DNA of 64,000 nucleotides, from the NCBI GenBank assembly GCA_947585425.1, contig CANPWZ010000001.1, positions 1-64,000 on the forward strand, in the 5' to 3' direction. The translations under genes were made by a program, and so were the position numbers. The notes below the pieces were generated by a model. The model was not told where the DNA came from. It did not search any database and saw only the letters and a program-made list of their open reading frames with translations. This document shows, piece by piece, positions 1-9,689 of this stretch; within the stretch, counting starts at the first letter, position 1; each line of letters starts with the position of its first letter. Origin of the DNA: an uncultured Oscillospiraceae bacterium. Lineage in GTDB: Bacteria; Bacillota; Clostridia; Oscillospirales; Oscillospiraceae.

Positions 1-380
1 TCGTACTTGTGGTAGCTCTTGGAGGTGAGGATGGGGGAGAGCCAGATGCCCTCGATCCCCAGGCTGAGGCCGCTGGCAGGATCCCCGTCGTTCAGGTAGT
101 CCATGCGGTTTATGATGCCCCGCAGGTCGCCTGTGCCGTCCCCGTCGGAGTCGGAGAAGGAGCCCACGAAGATCTCATAGAACACCCGGTAGTTGTCGTC
201 GAGCAGGTCGCCGTCCTCCACGGTCACGTCGGTGACGGCCACTTCGCCGGCGGGGGCGGGCTCCTCAGTGGGCGCCTCGGAGGGGGCCTCAGAGGGCGCG
301 CCGGAGGGGCCGGCGGCGGGCTTCCCGCAGGCGGCGAGGAGCAGCAGCAGGGCCAGGGCCATGGCAAGAGTCTTTTTCAT
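1..380 (-). CDS. GH13 alpha-amylase-type lipoprotein, N-terminal part (cut by window start)
   Basis: Only the first 126 residues are in the window. They begin with a lipoprotein signal (MKKT, hydrophobic run, lipobox ending LAAC with Cys18), followed by a Pro/Ala/Glu-rich linker to about residue 45. The motif YRVFYEIFVGSFSDSDGDG and then GIEGIWLSPI are the first strands of the GH13 (beta/alpha)8 barrel, so this should be a cell-surface alpha-glucan hydrolase. Catalytic residues lie outside the window. The start is supported by AAGGAGG seven bases upstream. It is transcribed away from the importer operon but shares its presumed substrate, starch or maltodextrin. Family call is firm, exact specificity unknown. 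Confidence 0.88.
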   Translation of the reverse strand, partial: MKKTLAMALALLLLLAACGKPAAGPSGAPSEAPSEAPTEEPAPAGEVAVTDVTVEDGDLLDDNYRVFYEIFVGSFSDSDGDGTGDLRGIINRMDYLNDGDPASGLSLGIEGIWLSPILTSKSYHKY

Positions 381-426
381 ATCCGATACCTCCTTAAAGG
401 GTTAAGAGAGCACGTTTGACGTTCCC

Positions 427-456
427 ATTATGGCGCGGACGTTCGGGAATTGTCAA
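427..456 (-). promoter_or_regulatory. Sigma-A type promoter of the amylase lipoprotein
   Basis: Read on the minus strand: TTGACA (456-451), 18-bp spacer, CATAAT (432-427). It lies about 47 bp upstream of the start codon at 380. Confidence 0.7.
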
Positions 457-487
457 GCCGAAAAAAACGGAGGGTCTGCCGCCGCCC

Positions 488-516
488 TTGTCAATTGGCG
501 AAAAGCGTGGTAAGAT
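488..516 (+). promoter_or_regulatory. Sigma-A type promoter with unusually short leader
   Basis: TTGTCA (488-493), 17-bp spacer, TAAGAT (511-516). Transcription would start near 523, only about 13 bases before the ATG at 536, so the GAGGTGG ribosome site sits at the very 5' end of the transcript. The in-frame ATG at 515 falls inside the -10 box and is excluded as a start. Confidence 0.6.
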
Positions 517-535
517 GGAGCGCGAGGTGGTGGAG

Positions 536-1027
536 ATGCCCCAAAATATCGTGGAACTGTATACGGAGGAGGAGATCGCCCGCCTGGAGCGAAAGGTGAA
601 GCGCATCCTGGCGGCGCTCATCGTCCTGGGGGCGGCGGCGCTCATCGCCTGCATCACCCTGGCGGCGCTGGCGAACGTCCGGAACGCCGGGAGGCTGGAG
701 CTGGCCGCCGTCATCGTCAGCACGGTGGCGGGATGGATCTGCATCTACGGCGGGATTTTCGGCGTCAGCGCGGGGAAGAAGGAGATCGGCCACGCCAATA
801 TGCTCCGCTCGGAGCCCCGGGAGCGGATCGACGGCCCCGTCACCGTCACGAAAGAGCGGCTGAAGATCCGGGGCAGCATCACCGTGCGGCGGGTGGAGGT
901 GGCCTCGGAGACGGGCGTGCAGAAGGCGCTGGTCCATGAGGACCGGGCAAAGCGCCTGGCGGAGCTGCCCGTCACCGCGGTGTATCTGGCCCACGGCTAT
1001 GTGGCGGCGGTGGAGGTGGCGGAATGA
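536..1027 (+). CDS. Small membrane protein of unknown function
   Basis: I do not recognise this 163-aa protein. It has a charged N-terminal helix (EEEIARLERKVKR), two adjacent hydrophobic segments (about residues 25-45 and 55-77) and a soluble C-terminal domain of about 85 residues that is probably cytoplasmic and beta-rich. The start was chosen because the promoter -10 box overlaps the upstream alternative ATG, and because GAGGTGG precedes it by six bases. The last four bases overlap the next gene (ATGA), so the two are a translationally coupled pair, and probably work together at the membrane. Confidence 0.65.
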   Translation: MPQNIVELYTEEEIARLERKVKRILAALIVLGAAALIACITLAALANVRNAGRLELAAVIVSTVAGWICIYGGIFGVSAGKKEIGHANMLRSEPRERIDGPVTVTKERLKIRGSITVRRVEVASETGVQKALVHEDRAKRLAELPVTAVYLAHGYVAAVEVAE

Positions 1028-1515
1028 GAGTGCTGAAAAACATCCTCTCCCAGCTGCACAGCTTCCTCCTGTGGGCCCTGGCGTCCGTCCTGCTGTGGGC
1101 CTGGATCTTCGGCCTGGCCACCGACACCTCCTTTGACAAAAAGGTGATGATCTTCTGCCACGTGCCCGCCGTCCAGGAGGTGGAGCTGACCACGGAACTG
1201 GAAAAGGACCTGCCGGAGGGCATCAAAATGGTACAGGTCCACCCCTTCGACTATGTGATGTTCGACACGGTGTCCATCACCCGGGCGGACATCCTCATCA
1301 TCCCCGCCATCGACGTGGCCGAGATGGGGGACGAGATCGTCCCGCTGGAGGGGGAGCGCGGCGTCCAGGTCTACGACCCGGACACCGGCGAGGGGATTCT
1401 GCTGGACTACATCACCTACGGGGACGAGGCGTACTATCTGTTCCTGGGGGCGGGGTCTGCCCACCTGGAGGACGGGATCGCCGCCGAAATCGCGGAAAAA
1501 CTGCTGGATATGTGA
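1024..1515 (+). CDS. Single-pass membrane protein of unknown function
   Basis: A 163-aa protein with one N-terminal transmembrane helix (about residues 12-32) followed by an extracytoplasmic domain with alternating strands and helices, including KVMIFCHVPAV and ADILIIPAIDVAE. That pattern is reminiscent of a small Rossmann-like or periplasmic-binding-like fold, but no family is recognised. It overlaps the preceding gene by four bases and is followed directly by a terminator, so the pair forms a two-gene operon. Confidence 0.6.
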   Translation: MRVLKNILSQLHSFLLWALASVLLWAWIFGLATDTSFDKKVMIFCHVPAVQEVELTTELEKDLPEGIKMVQVHPFDYVMFDTVSITRADILIIPAIDVAEMGDEIVPLEGERGVQVYDPDTGEGILLDYITYGDEAYYLFLGAGSAHLEDGIAAEIAEKLLDM

Positions 1516-1520
1516 CAAAA

Positions 1521-1549
1521 ACGGGGCGTCCGCACAGAGGACGCCCCGT
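1521..1549 (+). terminator. Intrinsic terminator
   Basis: Perfect 11-bp stem ACGGGGCGTCC / GGACGCCCCGT with a 7-base loop, preceded by A-rich sequence and followed by TTTGT. It closes the two-gene membrane-protein operon. Confidence 0.8.
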
Positions 1550-1575
1550 TTGTATGTGCACCCATTTTTTGAAAG

Positions 1576-1609
1576 TTGCACAAATTTTCATTTGGAATTT
1601 TGTACAATC
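1576..1609. promoter_or_regulatory. Imperfect dyad upstream of the importer operon
   Basis: TTGCACAAA (1576-1584) and TTTGTACAA (1599-1607) form an inverted repeat with one mismatch. It lies about 30 bp upstream of the -35 box of the importer promoter, a plausible regulator site. No LacI- or AraC-type regulator gene is nearby in the window, so the binding protein is unknown. Confidence 0.35.
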
Positions 1610-1636
1610 GGACTGATTCCATTTTAAAATCATGTA

Positions 1637-1665
1637 TGGACAATGACGAAATAATTTGTTATAAT
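1637..1665 (+). promoter_or_regulatory. Promoter of the maltodextrin importer operon
   Basis: TGGACA (1637-1642), 17-bp spacer, perfect TATAAT (1660-1665). Transcription should start near 1672, giving a leader of about 85 nt that contains two hairpins. Confidence 0.75.
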
Positions 1666-1682
1666 TTCACTGTTAAAGGGCG

Positions 1683-1727
1683 CCATGGGGTACCCCATGG
1701 TTTTTTATCCCTGCAAAGCAGGGATAA
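1683..1727 (+). promoter_or_regulatory. Two consecutive leader hairpins before the binding-protein gene
   Basis: The first is a perfect 18-bp palindrome (1683-1700, CCATGGGGTACCCCATGG) followed directly by T6, which has the form of an intrinsic terminator. The second is a 10-bp stem TTATCCCTGC / GCAGGGATAA with an AAA loop (1705-1727). It shares the last T residues with the first, so both cannot form fully together. A transcriptional attenuator or mRNA-stabilising element is inferred. Confidence 0.55.
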
Positions 1728-1756
1728 CGCTCTAATAAAAAACAGGAGGAAAGAAA

Positions 1757-3103
1757 ATGAAGAAAATCGTAGCATTGCTGTTGGCTCTTGTCATGGTCGT
1801 GGCGCTGTGCGCCTGCGGCCCCAAGACCGAGCAGGGCCCCGGCCCCGTCAGCAATCCCGGCACTGAGGCCTCTCAGCCCGGCGGCGAGCAGCCCAGCCAG
1901 AACCCCGGCGGCGAGGGCGGTAGCAGCGAGCTGGCCGGCACCTATGACATCACCATCTGGGCGCCCGACAACGCTGTTGAGCTGACCAAGAAGCAGGTCG
2001 CGGACTTCAACAGCTCCAACGAGTTCGGCATCACCTTCAACGCCACCGTGGAGCCCGTCTCCGAGGCCGACGCCGCCAGCAACGTGGTCACTGACGTGTC
2101 CGCCGCCGGCGATCTGTTCTTCTTCGCGCAGGACCAGTTGAGCGTCATCGTGAAGGCCGGCTCCCTGACCAAGCTGGGCCAGGGCGCCGCCGCCACCGTG
2201 AAGGAGCTGAACGCTGAGGGCGCCGTCCTGGCCGCCACCTCCGGCTCCGACCTCTATGCCTATCCTCTGACCGCCGACAACGGCTACTTCATGTATTATG
2301 ATAAGTCCGTGGTCAAGGAAGAGCACATCGACAGCCTGGAGGACATTCTCGCCGACTGCAAGGCCGCCGGCAAGCTGTTCGCCATGGAGAACAACTCCTC
2401 CGCCTGGTATCTCGCCAGCTGGTTCTTCGGCACCGGCTGCCACTCCACCTGGGAGTTTGACGAGAAGGGCAACCCCATCGCTCTGGACGACGACTTCAAC
2501 TCCGACAACGGCGTCATCGCCGCCAAGGGCATGCTGCAGCTGCTGAACTCCGGGGTCCATCTGGATGGCTCCGAGGGCGGCTCCCACGTCTCCTCTTTTG
2601 CCAACGGAGCTGCCGTGGTCCTCTCCGGCACCTGGGATTACACCGCCGCCCTTGAGATCCTGGGCGACAACCTGGGCGCCGCCGATCTGCCCTCCTTCAC
2701 CGTGGACGGCCAGACCTATCACATGGGCTCCTACAACGGCTGCAAGCTGCTGGGCCTGAAGCCCCAGGAGGACGCCGTGAAGGGCGCCGCCCTGAACCAG
2801 CTGGCCCTCTATCTGACCGGCGAGCAGTGCCAGAAGGAGCGCTTCGCCGAGCTGGCCTGGGGTCCCTCCAACCTGGTCGCTCAGTCTGACCCCGCTGTGC
2901 TGGAGAACCCCGCTCAGGCCGCTCTGGCCGCTCAGAGCCCCTATTCCGTCCCCCAGGGCACCATCCCCAACGCCTGGTGGGATGTCGCCAAGGTCATCGC
3001 CGATGACGTGAAGGCCGCCGGCGACGATGACGCCGCCATCAAGGCCGCTCTGGAGAAATACGAAACCAGCGCCCAGGGCTGCGTGACCGCTCCCGCGGAA
3101 TAA
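1757..3103 (+). CDS. malE: Maltodextrin-type ABC transporter substrate-binding lipoprotein
   Basis: A 448-aa lipoprotein: signal peptide with lipobox LCAC (Cys20), then a Pro/Gly/Ser-rich flexible spacer to about residue 60, then a MalE-like family 1 binding fold starting YDITIWAPDNAVELTKKQ. It should capture oligosaccharide outside the membrane and pass it to the two permeases just downstream. AGGAGG stands nine bases before the ATG. Maltodextrin as ligand is inferred from the surrounding amylase, pullulanase and MalF/MalG homologues. Two leader hairpins and a downstream stem-loop suggest RNA-level tuning of its amount. Confidence 0.85.
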   Translation: MKKIVALLLALVMVVALCACGPKTEQGPGPVSNPGTEASQPGGEQPSQNPGGEGGSSELAGTYDITIWAPDNAVELTKKQVADFNSSNEFGITFNATVEPVSEADAASNVVTDVSAAGDLFFFAQDQLSVIVKAGSLTKLGQGAAATVKELNAEGAVLAATSGSDLYAYPLTADNGYFMYYDKSVVKEEHIDSLEDILADCKAAGKLFAMENNSSAWYLASWFFGTGCHSTWEFDEKGNPIALDDDFNSDNGVIAAKGMLQLLNSGVHLDGSEGGSHVSSFANGAAVVLSGTWDYTAALEILGDNLGAADLPSFTVDGQTYHMGSYNGCKLLGLKPQEDAVKGAALNQLALYLTGEQCQKERFAELAWGPSNLVAQSDPAVLENPAQAALAAQSPYSVPQGTIPNAWWDVAKVIADDVKAAGDDDAAIKAALEKYETSAQGCVTAPAE

Positions 3104-3155
3104 CACAGCTCGGGAAAACCAACCGCGTTTGGCCTGACCTGACTTAGCATAGCAT

Positions 3156-3194
3156 GATCGGTCGGAGCTTATGGCGCATAAGCTCCGGCCGATC
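3156..3194 (+). repeat. Long stem-loop between binding-protein and permease genes
   Basis: An 18-bp stem (3156-3173 with 3177-3194, one G-U wobble) closed by a GCG triloop and not followed by a T run. Such hairpins between malE and malF genes are known to protect the upstream message, so that binding protein outnumbers permease. That role is inferred here from position and shape. Confidence 0.7.
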
Positions 3195-3213
3195 TATTTA
3201 GAGGGGTGATTTG

Positions 3214-4755
3214 ATGAAAAGATACAGCGATATGGAGTACCTTCGCTTATCGAAATGGCAAAAGTTTGTCTACAAGCTGGTTTCCTTCCTGGTGGGCATC
3301 CCCCTGGGCATCGGCCACTTCTTCCAGAAGATCGGGATCGCCATCAAAGACGGCTTCCTGAAGATCGTCGCCGAGTTCAAGGACATCGGCGTGACCTTCA
3401 TCCACGGCGACTGGAAGACCAAAGTCTCCTATGTGGTCATGGGCTTCGGCAACATCGCCCGGGGGCAGGTCCTCCGGGGCCTGCTGTTCCTGCTGTTCGA
3501 GGCGGTGTTCATCTTCTACATGATCACCACCGGCGGCTACTGGCTGTCCAAGCTGGACAACCTGGGCGACCAGGGGCCGGTGGAGGTCTACGACCCCGTG
3601 TTCGACTCCTATAAGACCGAGTACCACGACAACTCCTTCAAGATCCTGCTCTACGGCGTTCTGACCGTCTTCTTCATCGTGGCCTTCATCTACACCTGGC
3701 GGGTCAACGTGAAGCAGAACAAGATCTCTGAGGAGATCATCCGCTCCGGCAAAAAGCTGAGGTCCGGCAAGGACGATCTGAAGTCCCTGGTGGACGATCA
3801 GTTCCATAAGACCCTGCTGGCCCTGCCCCTGGTGGGCATCCTGGTGTTCACCGTGCTGCCCATCGTGTTCATGGTGCTGGTGGCCTTCACCAACTACGAC
3901 GGCTCCCACAACGGCTACTCCAACGCGCTGTTCACCTGGGTGGGCTTCAAGAACTTCGGCACCATGTTCTCCTGGGAGGTCAACACGGCGGCCGGGCTCC
4001 AGTCCTACTCGGCCACCTTCGGTGAGATCCTGGTCTGGACGCTGATGTGGGCCTTCTTCGCCACTTTCACCAACTACTTCCTGGGCATGGGCGTGGCCAT
4101 GGCCATCAACAAGAAGGGCATCCGGCTGAAGAGGATGTGGCGGACCATCCTGGTCATGACGGTGGCCATCCCCCAGTTCATCTCCCTGCTGTACGTCTCC
4201 AAGATGTTCGCGCAAAACGGCCTCATCAACCAGATGCTGATGGGAATGAATCTCATCAAAAACCCCTTGCCCTTCTGGACCGACGCCATCTGGGCAAGGG
4301 TCACGGTGATCATCATCAACATCTGGATCGGTATCCCGTATCTGATGCTGATCACCACCGGCATTTTGATGAACATCCCCGCGGACCTGTACGAGTCCGC
4401 CAAGATCGACGGCGCCAGCGGCTGGAAACAGTTTACCAAGATCACCCTGCCCTACATGCTGTTCATCACCGGCCCCTATCTGCTCACCAGCTTTACGGGC
4501 AACATGAACAACTTTAACGTCATCTACCTGTTGACCGGCGGCGGCCCCACCAACGCGGCGGCCTCCGGCGCGGCGGGCTCCGTGGGCTACACGGACCTGT
4601 TGATCACCTGGTTGTTCAAGATCACCACCGGCGGCGACTCCCAGTACTACCTGGCCTCCGTGGTCGGCATCATGGTGTTCGTCGTGGTGGCCCTCATCTC
4701 CCTGGTGGTCTACAACGTGCTGCCCTCCATTAAGAACGAGGAGGACTTCCAGTGA
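3214..4755 (+). CDS. malF: MalF-type ABC transporter permease
   Basis: A 513-aa integral membrane protein of the carbohydrate uptake 1 group. It has an extended N-terminal region of about 200 residues with two membrane segments before the core permease. The EAA-type loop that contacts the ATPase is around residue 395 (YESAKIDGASGWKQF). GAGGGG lies seven bases before this ATG; an in-frame TTG three bases earlier is less well placed. It overlaps the next gene by one base (TGATG). The N-terminal extension is longer than in E. coli MalF-like minimal permeases but is common in Firmicutes maltodextrin systems. Confidence 0.87.
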   Translation: MKRYSDMEYLRLSKWQKFVYKLVSFLVGIPLGIGHFFQKIGIAIKDGFLKIVAEFKDIGVTFIHGDWKTKVSYVVMGFGNIARGQVLRGLLFLLFEAVFIFYMITTGGYWLSKLDNLGDQGPVEVYDPVFDSYKTEYHDNSFKILLYGVLTVFFIVAFIYTWRVNVKQNKISEEIIRSGKKLRSGKDDLKSLVDDQFHKTLLALPLVGILVFTVLPIVFMVLVAFTNYDGSHNGYSNALFTWVGFKNFGTMFSWEVNTAAGLQSYSATFGEILVWTLMWAFFATFTNYFLGMGVAMAINKKGIRLKRMWRTILVMTVAIPQFISLLYVSKMFAQNGLINQMLMGMNLIKNPLPFWTDAIWARVTVIIINIWIGIPYLMLITTGILMNIPADLYESAKIDGASGWKQFTKITLPYMLFITGPYLLTSFTGNMNNFNVIYLLTGGGPTNAAASGAAGSVGYTDLLITWLFKITTGGDSQYYLASVVGIMVFVVVALISLVVYNVLPSIKNEEDFQ

Positions 4756-5618
4756 TGAAAAACGAAAAGCGTCATATGGGCTTGAAGGCGGCCAACCGCC
4801 TGAGCAATACCGCCATCTACATCCTGCTGGTCATCATCAGCGTGATCTGGCTGCTCCCCTTTGTCTTCATCCTGTTCCAGTCCTTCCGCGTGGAGTCCAC
4901 CTGGCAGGTGGGATATATCATCCCCCAGCAGTGGGGCCTTCAGAATTACATCAACCTCTGGAATTCTGATTTCAAGCGGTGGTATCTGAACACCTTTATC
5001 ATCGCCCTGGTGTCGGCGGTGCTGGTCACCGTCATCCAGCTCTGCATGAGCTACACCCTCTCCCGCTTCCGTTTCAAGATGCGCGGCCCGCTGATGCGGT
5101 TCATGCTCATCCTGGGCATGTTCCCCGGCATGCTGACCATGATCATCCTGTACCGGGTCCTGGCCGACATCGGCCTGACCCAGGCCAACGCGGTGCCCGG
5201 CCTGATCCTGGTGGGCGTGGCCTCCTCCGGCATGGGCTACTATGTGTCCAAGGGCTTCTTCGACACCATCCCCAAGTCCCTGGACGAGGCGGCCCGCGTG
5301 GACGGCGCCACCCGCTTCCAGGTGCTGTACAAGATCATCCTGCCCCTGGCGAAGCCCATCGTCATCTACACGATCCTGACCGCCTTCATGGGCCCCTGGG
5401 GCGACTTCGTGTTCGCCCGCTACGTGGCCATGGGCACCTCCGCCGGCTATAACGTGGCTGTCGGTATGTACAGCTGGTTGACCGCTGACCAGATCAACAA
5501 CTGGTACACCACCTTCTGCGCCGGCGGCGTGATCGTGGCGCTCCCCGTGACCATCCTCTTCCTGTGCTTGCAGAAGTACTACGTCGAGGGCGTGACCGGC
5601 GGCGCCGTTAAAGGCTGA
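4755..5618 (+). CDS. malG: MalG-type ABC transporter permease
   Basis: A 287-aa permease with six predicted membrane helices and the conserved EAA loop DEAARVDGATRFQVLYKIILP about two thirds along. It pairs with the MalF-type permease to form the channel. The start ATG overlaps the malF stop; GAGGAGG lies about ten bases upstream. The end (KYYVEGVTGGAVKG) is the typical MalG C-terminus. Confidence 0.9.
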   Translation: MKNEKRHMGLKAANRLSNTAIYILLVIISVIWLLPFVFILFQSFRVESTWQVGYIIPQQWGLQNYINLWNSDFKRWYLNTFIIALVSAVLVTVIQLCMSYTLSRFRFKMRGPLMRFMLILGMFPGMLTMIILYRVLADIGLTQANAVPGLILVGVASSGMGYYVSKGFFDTIPKSLDEAARVDGATRFQVLYKIILPLAKPIVIYTILTAFMGPWGDFVFARYVAMGTSAGYNVAVGMYSWLTADQINNWYTTFCAGGVIVALPVTILFLCLQKYYVEGVTGGAVKG

Positions 5619-5639
5619 TTTGAAAGGAGAACGGGACAA

Positions 5640-6761
<1,122 letters not shown>

Positions 6762-6780
6762 ACATCCCCACAACGCGAAC

Positions 6781-6814
6781 AAAAGGCGCACGTAAAAAGT
6801 GCGCCTTTTGTTTT
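6781..6814 (+). terminator. Intrinsic terminator of the importer operon
   Basis: 11-bp stem AAAAGGCGCAC / GTGCGCCTTTT with a 7-base A-rich loop and a GTTTTT tail. It separates the importer operon from pulA. Confidence 0.85.
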
Positions 6815-6855
6815 TCCAACGGAAAACGATCGACAATGAAAACATGGAGGTGCGT

Positions 6856-9627
6856 ATGACTCAAAAATTCGCGAGCGCCGGAAGGCGCCTGAGCTGCGTT
6901 TTGCTGGCGGCGGTGCTGCTGCTGTCCCTGGCCCTGGCGGGGATCGGCCCCGTGTACGCCCAGGCGGCGGGTGGCGGCGTCACCGTCAAGCTCCACTACC
7001 ACAGGCCCGACGGCGATTACGACGGCTGGGACGTCTGGTTCTGGGCCGAGGGCAAGGACGGCGCCGGATACCCCTTCGCCGAGGAGGACGGGGAGATGGT
7101 GGCCACTTTTGCGGCCGAGGCCGGCGTGACCAGGATCGGCTACATCGTCAGGACGGCGAGCTGGGAAAAGGACGTGGACATGGACCAGTTCATCGACATC
7201 TCGGACGTGGTATCGGGCACCATCCACGTGTATGTGGAGTCCGGCGTGGAGGGTTATACCCGTGAAAACGGCGGCGACGCCGTGACCGGGGTGAAGGTGT
7301 CCTCCGCCAAGTATGACCACGCCTCCGGGACCGTCATCGTGAAGATGACGGGGACCCTGTCCGGCGACCCCGCCTCCGCCTTCACCCTCTCCGAGGCGGG
7401 CGGGGCGAAGATCGCCATCCAGTCGGCGGAGAAGAAGGGGGACACGGAGATCGCCCTCACGCCCGCCGCGCCCCTGGACGAGAACAAGTCCTATCAGCTG
7501 GAATACGACGGGGCGGCGTATACCGTCGTCATGCCCATCCTCTACTCCACGGAGGAGTTCGAGGCGGAGTACACCTATGACGGCGACGACCTGGGGGCCG
7601 TCTGGACGGCGGATGGGACCACCTTCCGGGTGTGGGCGCCCACGGCGGCGGCGGTGTCGGTGGACCTGTACACCGGCGGCGAGGCCGGGAAGGACGACCT
7701 GATCGAGCGGATCCCCATGACCGCCGACGTGAATGGCACCTGGGTGGCGGAGAAGGCCGGCGACCTGAACGGCACCTATTATACCTATGAGGTGACGGTG
7801 GGCGGCCAGGTCCGCGAGGCCTGCGACCCCTACGCCAGGACCACCGGCGTCAACGGGCAGCGGGCCATGGTGATCAATCTGGACTCCACCGACCCGGAGG
7901 GCTGGGATGATGACGCCGACCCCCACGCGGGGGGCACCTACAACGACGCGGTGATCTATGAGCTCCACGTGCGGGACGCCTCCATCGACGAGAGCTCCGG
8001 CATCACCAACAAGGGCAAGTATCTGGGCCTCACCGAGACGGGCACCAAGACCCCCGGCGGGGCGGCCACCGGCCTTGACCACATCAAGGAGCTGGGGGCC
8101 ACCCACGTCCACCTGCTGCCCGTCTACGACTTCGGCTCGGTGGACGAGACCAGGCTGGACACCCCCCAGTTCAACTGGGGCTACGATCCCGTCAACTACA
8201 ACGTGCCCGAGGGCTCCTACTCCACCGACCCCTATCACGGCGAGGTGCGGGTGGCCGAGATGAAGCAGATGGTGAAGGCCATGCACGACAACGGCCTCAG
8301 CGTGGTGATGGACGTGGTGTATAACCACGTGCAGAGCGCGGAGAGCTTCTGCTTCAACCAAATCGTCCCCGGCTACTTCAGCCGGATCTCCGACACCGGG
8401 GTCTACTCCAACGGCTCCGGCTGCGGCAACGACACCGCCTCCGAGCGCTCCATGGTGAGCAAGTACATCGTGGACAGCGTGAACTACTGGGCGGACGAGT
8501 ACCACATCGACGGCTTCCGCTTCGACCTGGTGGGGCTGCTGGACATAGACACCATCAGCAAGGTGGTGGAGACGGTCCACGCCAAGCACCCCGACGTGAT
8601 CTTCTACGGCGAGGGCTGGGTCATGAACACCAATGCGACCAAGGACGACGTGATCATGACTACCCAGCCCAGCTCCCACAGGATCCCGGGCTTCGCCTTC
8701 TTCAGCGACAACATCCGGGACGCCCTGAAGGGCAGCGTGTTCGACAAGGCCCCCGGCTTCGTCTCCGGGGCCACCGGCAAGGTCACCATCATGAGCCAGC
8801 TGTTCTTTGGGCTCAACTCCTGGTGCAAGACCCCCGCCCAGAGCGTGAACTACGCCTCCTGCCACGACAACAACACCCTCATCGACCGCATCACCCTCTC
8901 CACGGCCAGCGCGTCCCGGGCCGACCAGGTGCGGATGAACAACCTGGCCGCGGCCTTCTACCTGACCGCCGAGGGCATCCCCTTTATGCAGGCGGGGGAG
9001 GAGATGCTCCGCAGCAAGGTGAATCCCGACGGCTCCTACAACGAGAACAGCTATAACGCCTCCGACGAGGTCAACGCCATCAAATGGTCTGACCTGGACG
9101 AGGCGGAGTACGACAGTGTGTTCCAGTACTACAAGGGGCTCATCGCCTTCCGCAAGGCCCACGGGGCCCTGCGCCTCACCACCGCCGAGGACGTGAAGGC
9201 CCACATCGCCATCATGGAGGACCTGCCCGAGAACGTGGTGGCCCTCCAGATCAGCGGCGGGGTCAACGGGGAGACGGCCGACGCTATCTTCGTCATCTTT
9301 AACCCCAACAACGCAGAGGAGAGCGTCACCCTCCCGGAGGGCCAGTGGGACGTATACGTCGACGGCGAGCGCGCCGGGACGGAGGTGCTGGACACCGTGA
9401 GCGGCGCCGCTCAGGTGGCCCCCATCTCGGCCCTGGTGCTGACCCGCGCGTCCGCGCCCGCCCCCGGCGCCCCTGAGGAGAGCGCCCCGCCCACCGCGGC
9501 CCCGGAGGCCCCTCCCTCCACCGGGAACGGCGGCCTGATCGCCGCGATCATCGCTGTGGTGGTGGTAGTGATCGCCGCGGTGATCGTGGGCGTCGTGGTC
9601 TACAACAAAAAGAAAAAGTCCCAGTGA
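6856..9627 (+). CDS. pulA: Membrane-anchored type I pullulanase
   Basis: A 923-aa secreted enzyme that cleaves alpha-1,6 branches of pullulan, amylopectin or branched dextrins. In order: signal peptide (cleavage near YAQA), a CBM41-type starch-binding domain (VTVKLHYHRPDGDYDGWDVW), an Ig-like region, a CBM48-type domain (about 230-320), and the GH13_14 catalytic barrel with the type I signature NWGYDPVNYN. Predicted nucleophile is Asp557 (FRFD), acid/base Glu586 (YGEGW) and transition-state Asp671 (CHDN). After a Pro/Ala/Glu linker a strong transmembrane helix and KKKKSQ tail anchor it outside the cell. GGAGG five bases upstream decides the start over earlier in-frame ATGs that lie in or near the terminator. 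Confidence 0.92.
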   Translation: MTQKFASAGRRLSCVLLAAVLLLSLALAGIGPVYAQAAGGGVTVKLHYHRPDGDYDGWDVWFWAEGKDGAGYPFAEEDGEMVATFAAEAGVTRIGYIVRTASWEKDVDMDQFIDISDVVSGTIHVYVESGVEGYTRENGGDAVTGVKVSSAKYDHASGTVIVKMTGTLSGDPASAFTLSEAGGAKIAIQSAEKKGDTEIALTPAAPLDENKSYQLEYDGAAYTVVMPILYSTEEFEAEYTYDGDDLGAVWTADGTTFRVWAPTAAAVSVDLYTGGEAGKDDLIERIPMTADVNGTWVAEKAGDLNGTYYTYEVTVGGQVREACDPYARTTGVNGQRAMVINLDSTDPEGWDDDADPHAGGTYNDAVIYELHVRDASIDESSGITNKGKYLGLTETGTKTPGGAATGLDHIKELGATHVHLLPVYDFGSVDETRLDTPQFNWGYDPVNYNVPEGSYSTDPYHGEVRVAEMKQMVKAMHDNGLSVVMDVVYNHVQSAESFCFNQIVPGYFSRISDTGVYSNGSGCGNDTASERSMVSKYIVDSVNYWADEYHIDGFRFDLVGLLDIDTISKVVETVHAKHPDVIFYGEGWVMNTNATKDDVIMTTQPSSHRIPGFAFFSDNIRDALKGSVFDKAPGFVSGATGKVTIMSQLFFGLNSWCKTPAQSVNYASCHDNNTLIDRITLSTASASRADQVRMNNLAAAFYLTAEGIPFMQAGEEMLRSKVNPDGSYNENSYNASDEVNAIKWSDLDEAEYDSVFQYYKGLIAFRKAHGALRLTTAEDVKAHIAIMEDLPENVVALQISGGVNGETADAIFVIFNPNNAEESVTLPEGQWDVYVDGERAGTEVLDTVSGAAQVAPISALVLTRASAPAPGAPEESAPPTAAPEAPPSTGNGGLIAAIIAVVVVVIAAVIVGVVVYNKKKKSQ

Positions 9628-9647
9628 TCGGCGGCAAGTAAAACAGA

Positions 9648-9676
9648 AGGACCCCGGCTCATCGAGCCGGGGTCCT
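9648..9676. terminator. Bidirectional terminator between pulA and the GH2 gene
   Basis: 13-bp perfect stem AGGACCCCGGCTC / GAGCCGGGGTCCT with an ATC loop, and short T-rich flanks in both directions. It serves two convergent genes. Confidence 0.8.
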
Positions 9677-9689
9677 CTTTCGCGTCCCG

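Noticed and set aside
1576-1866. 96-codon frame beginning upstream of malE
   Set aside because: It crosses the promoter and both leader hairpins and enters malE in another frame; no family features.
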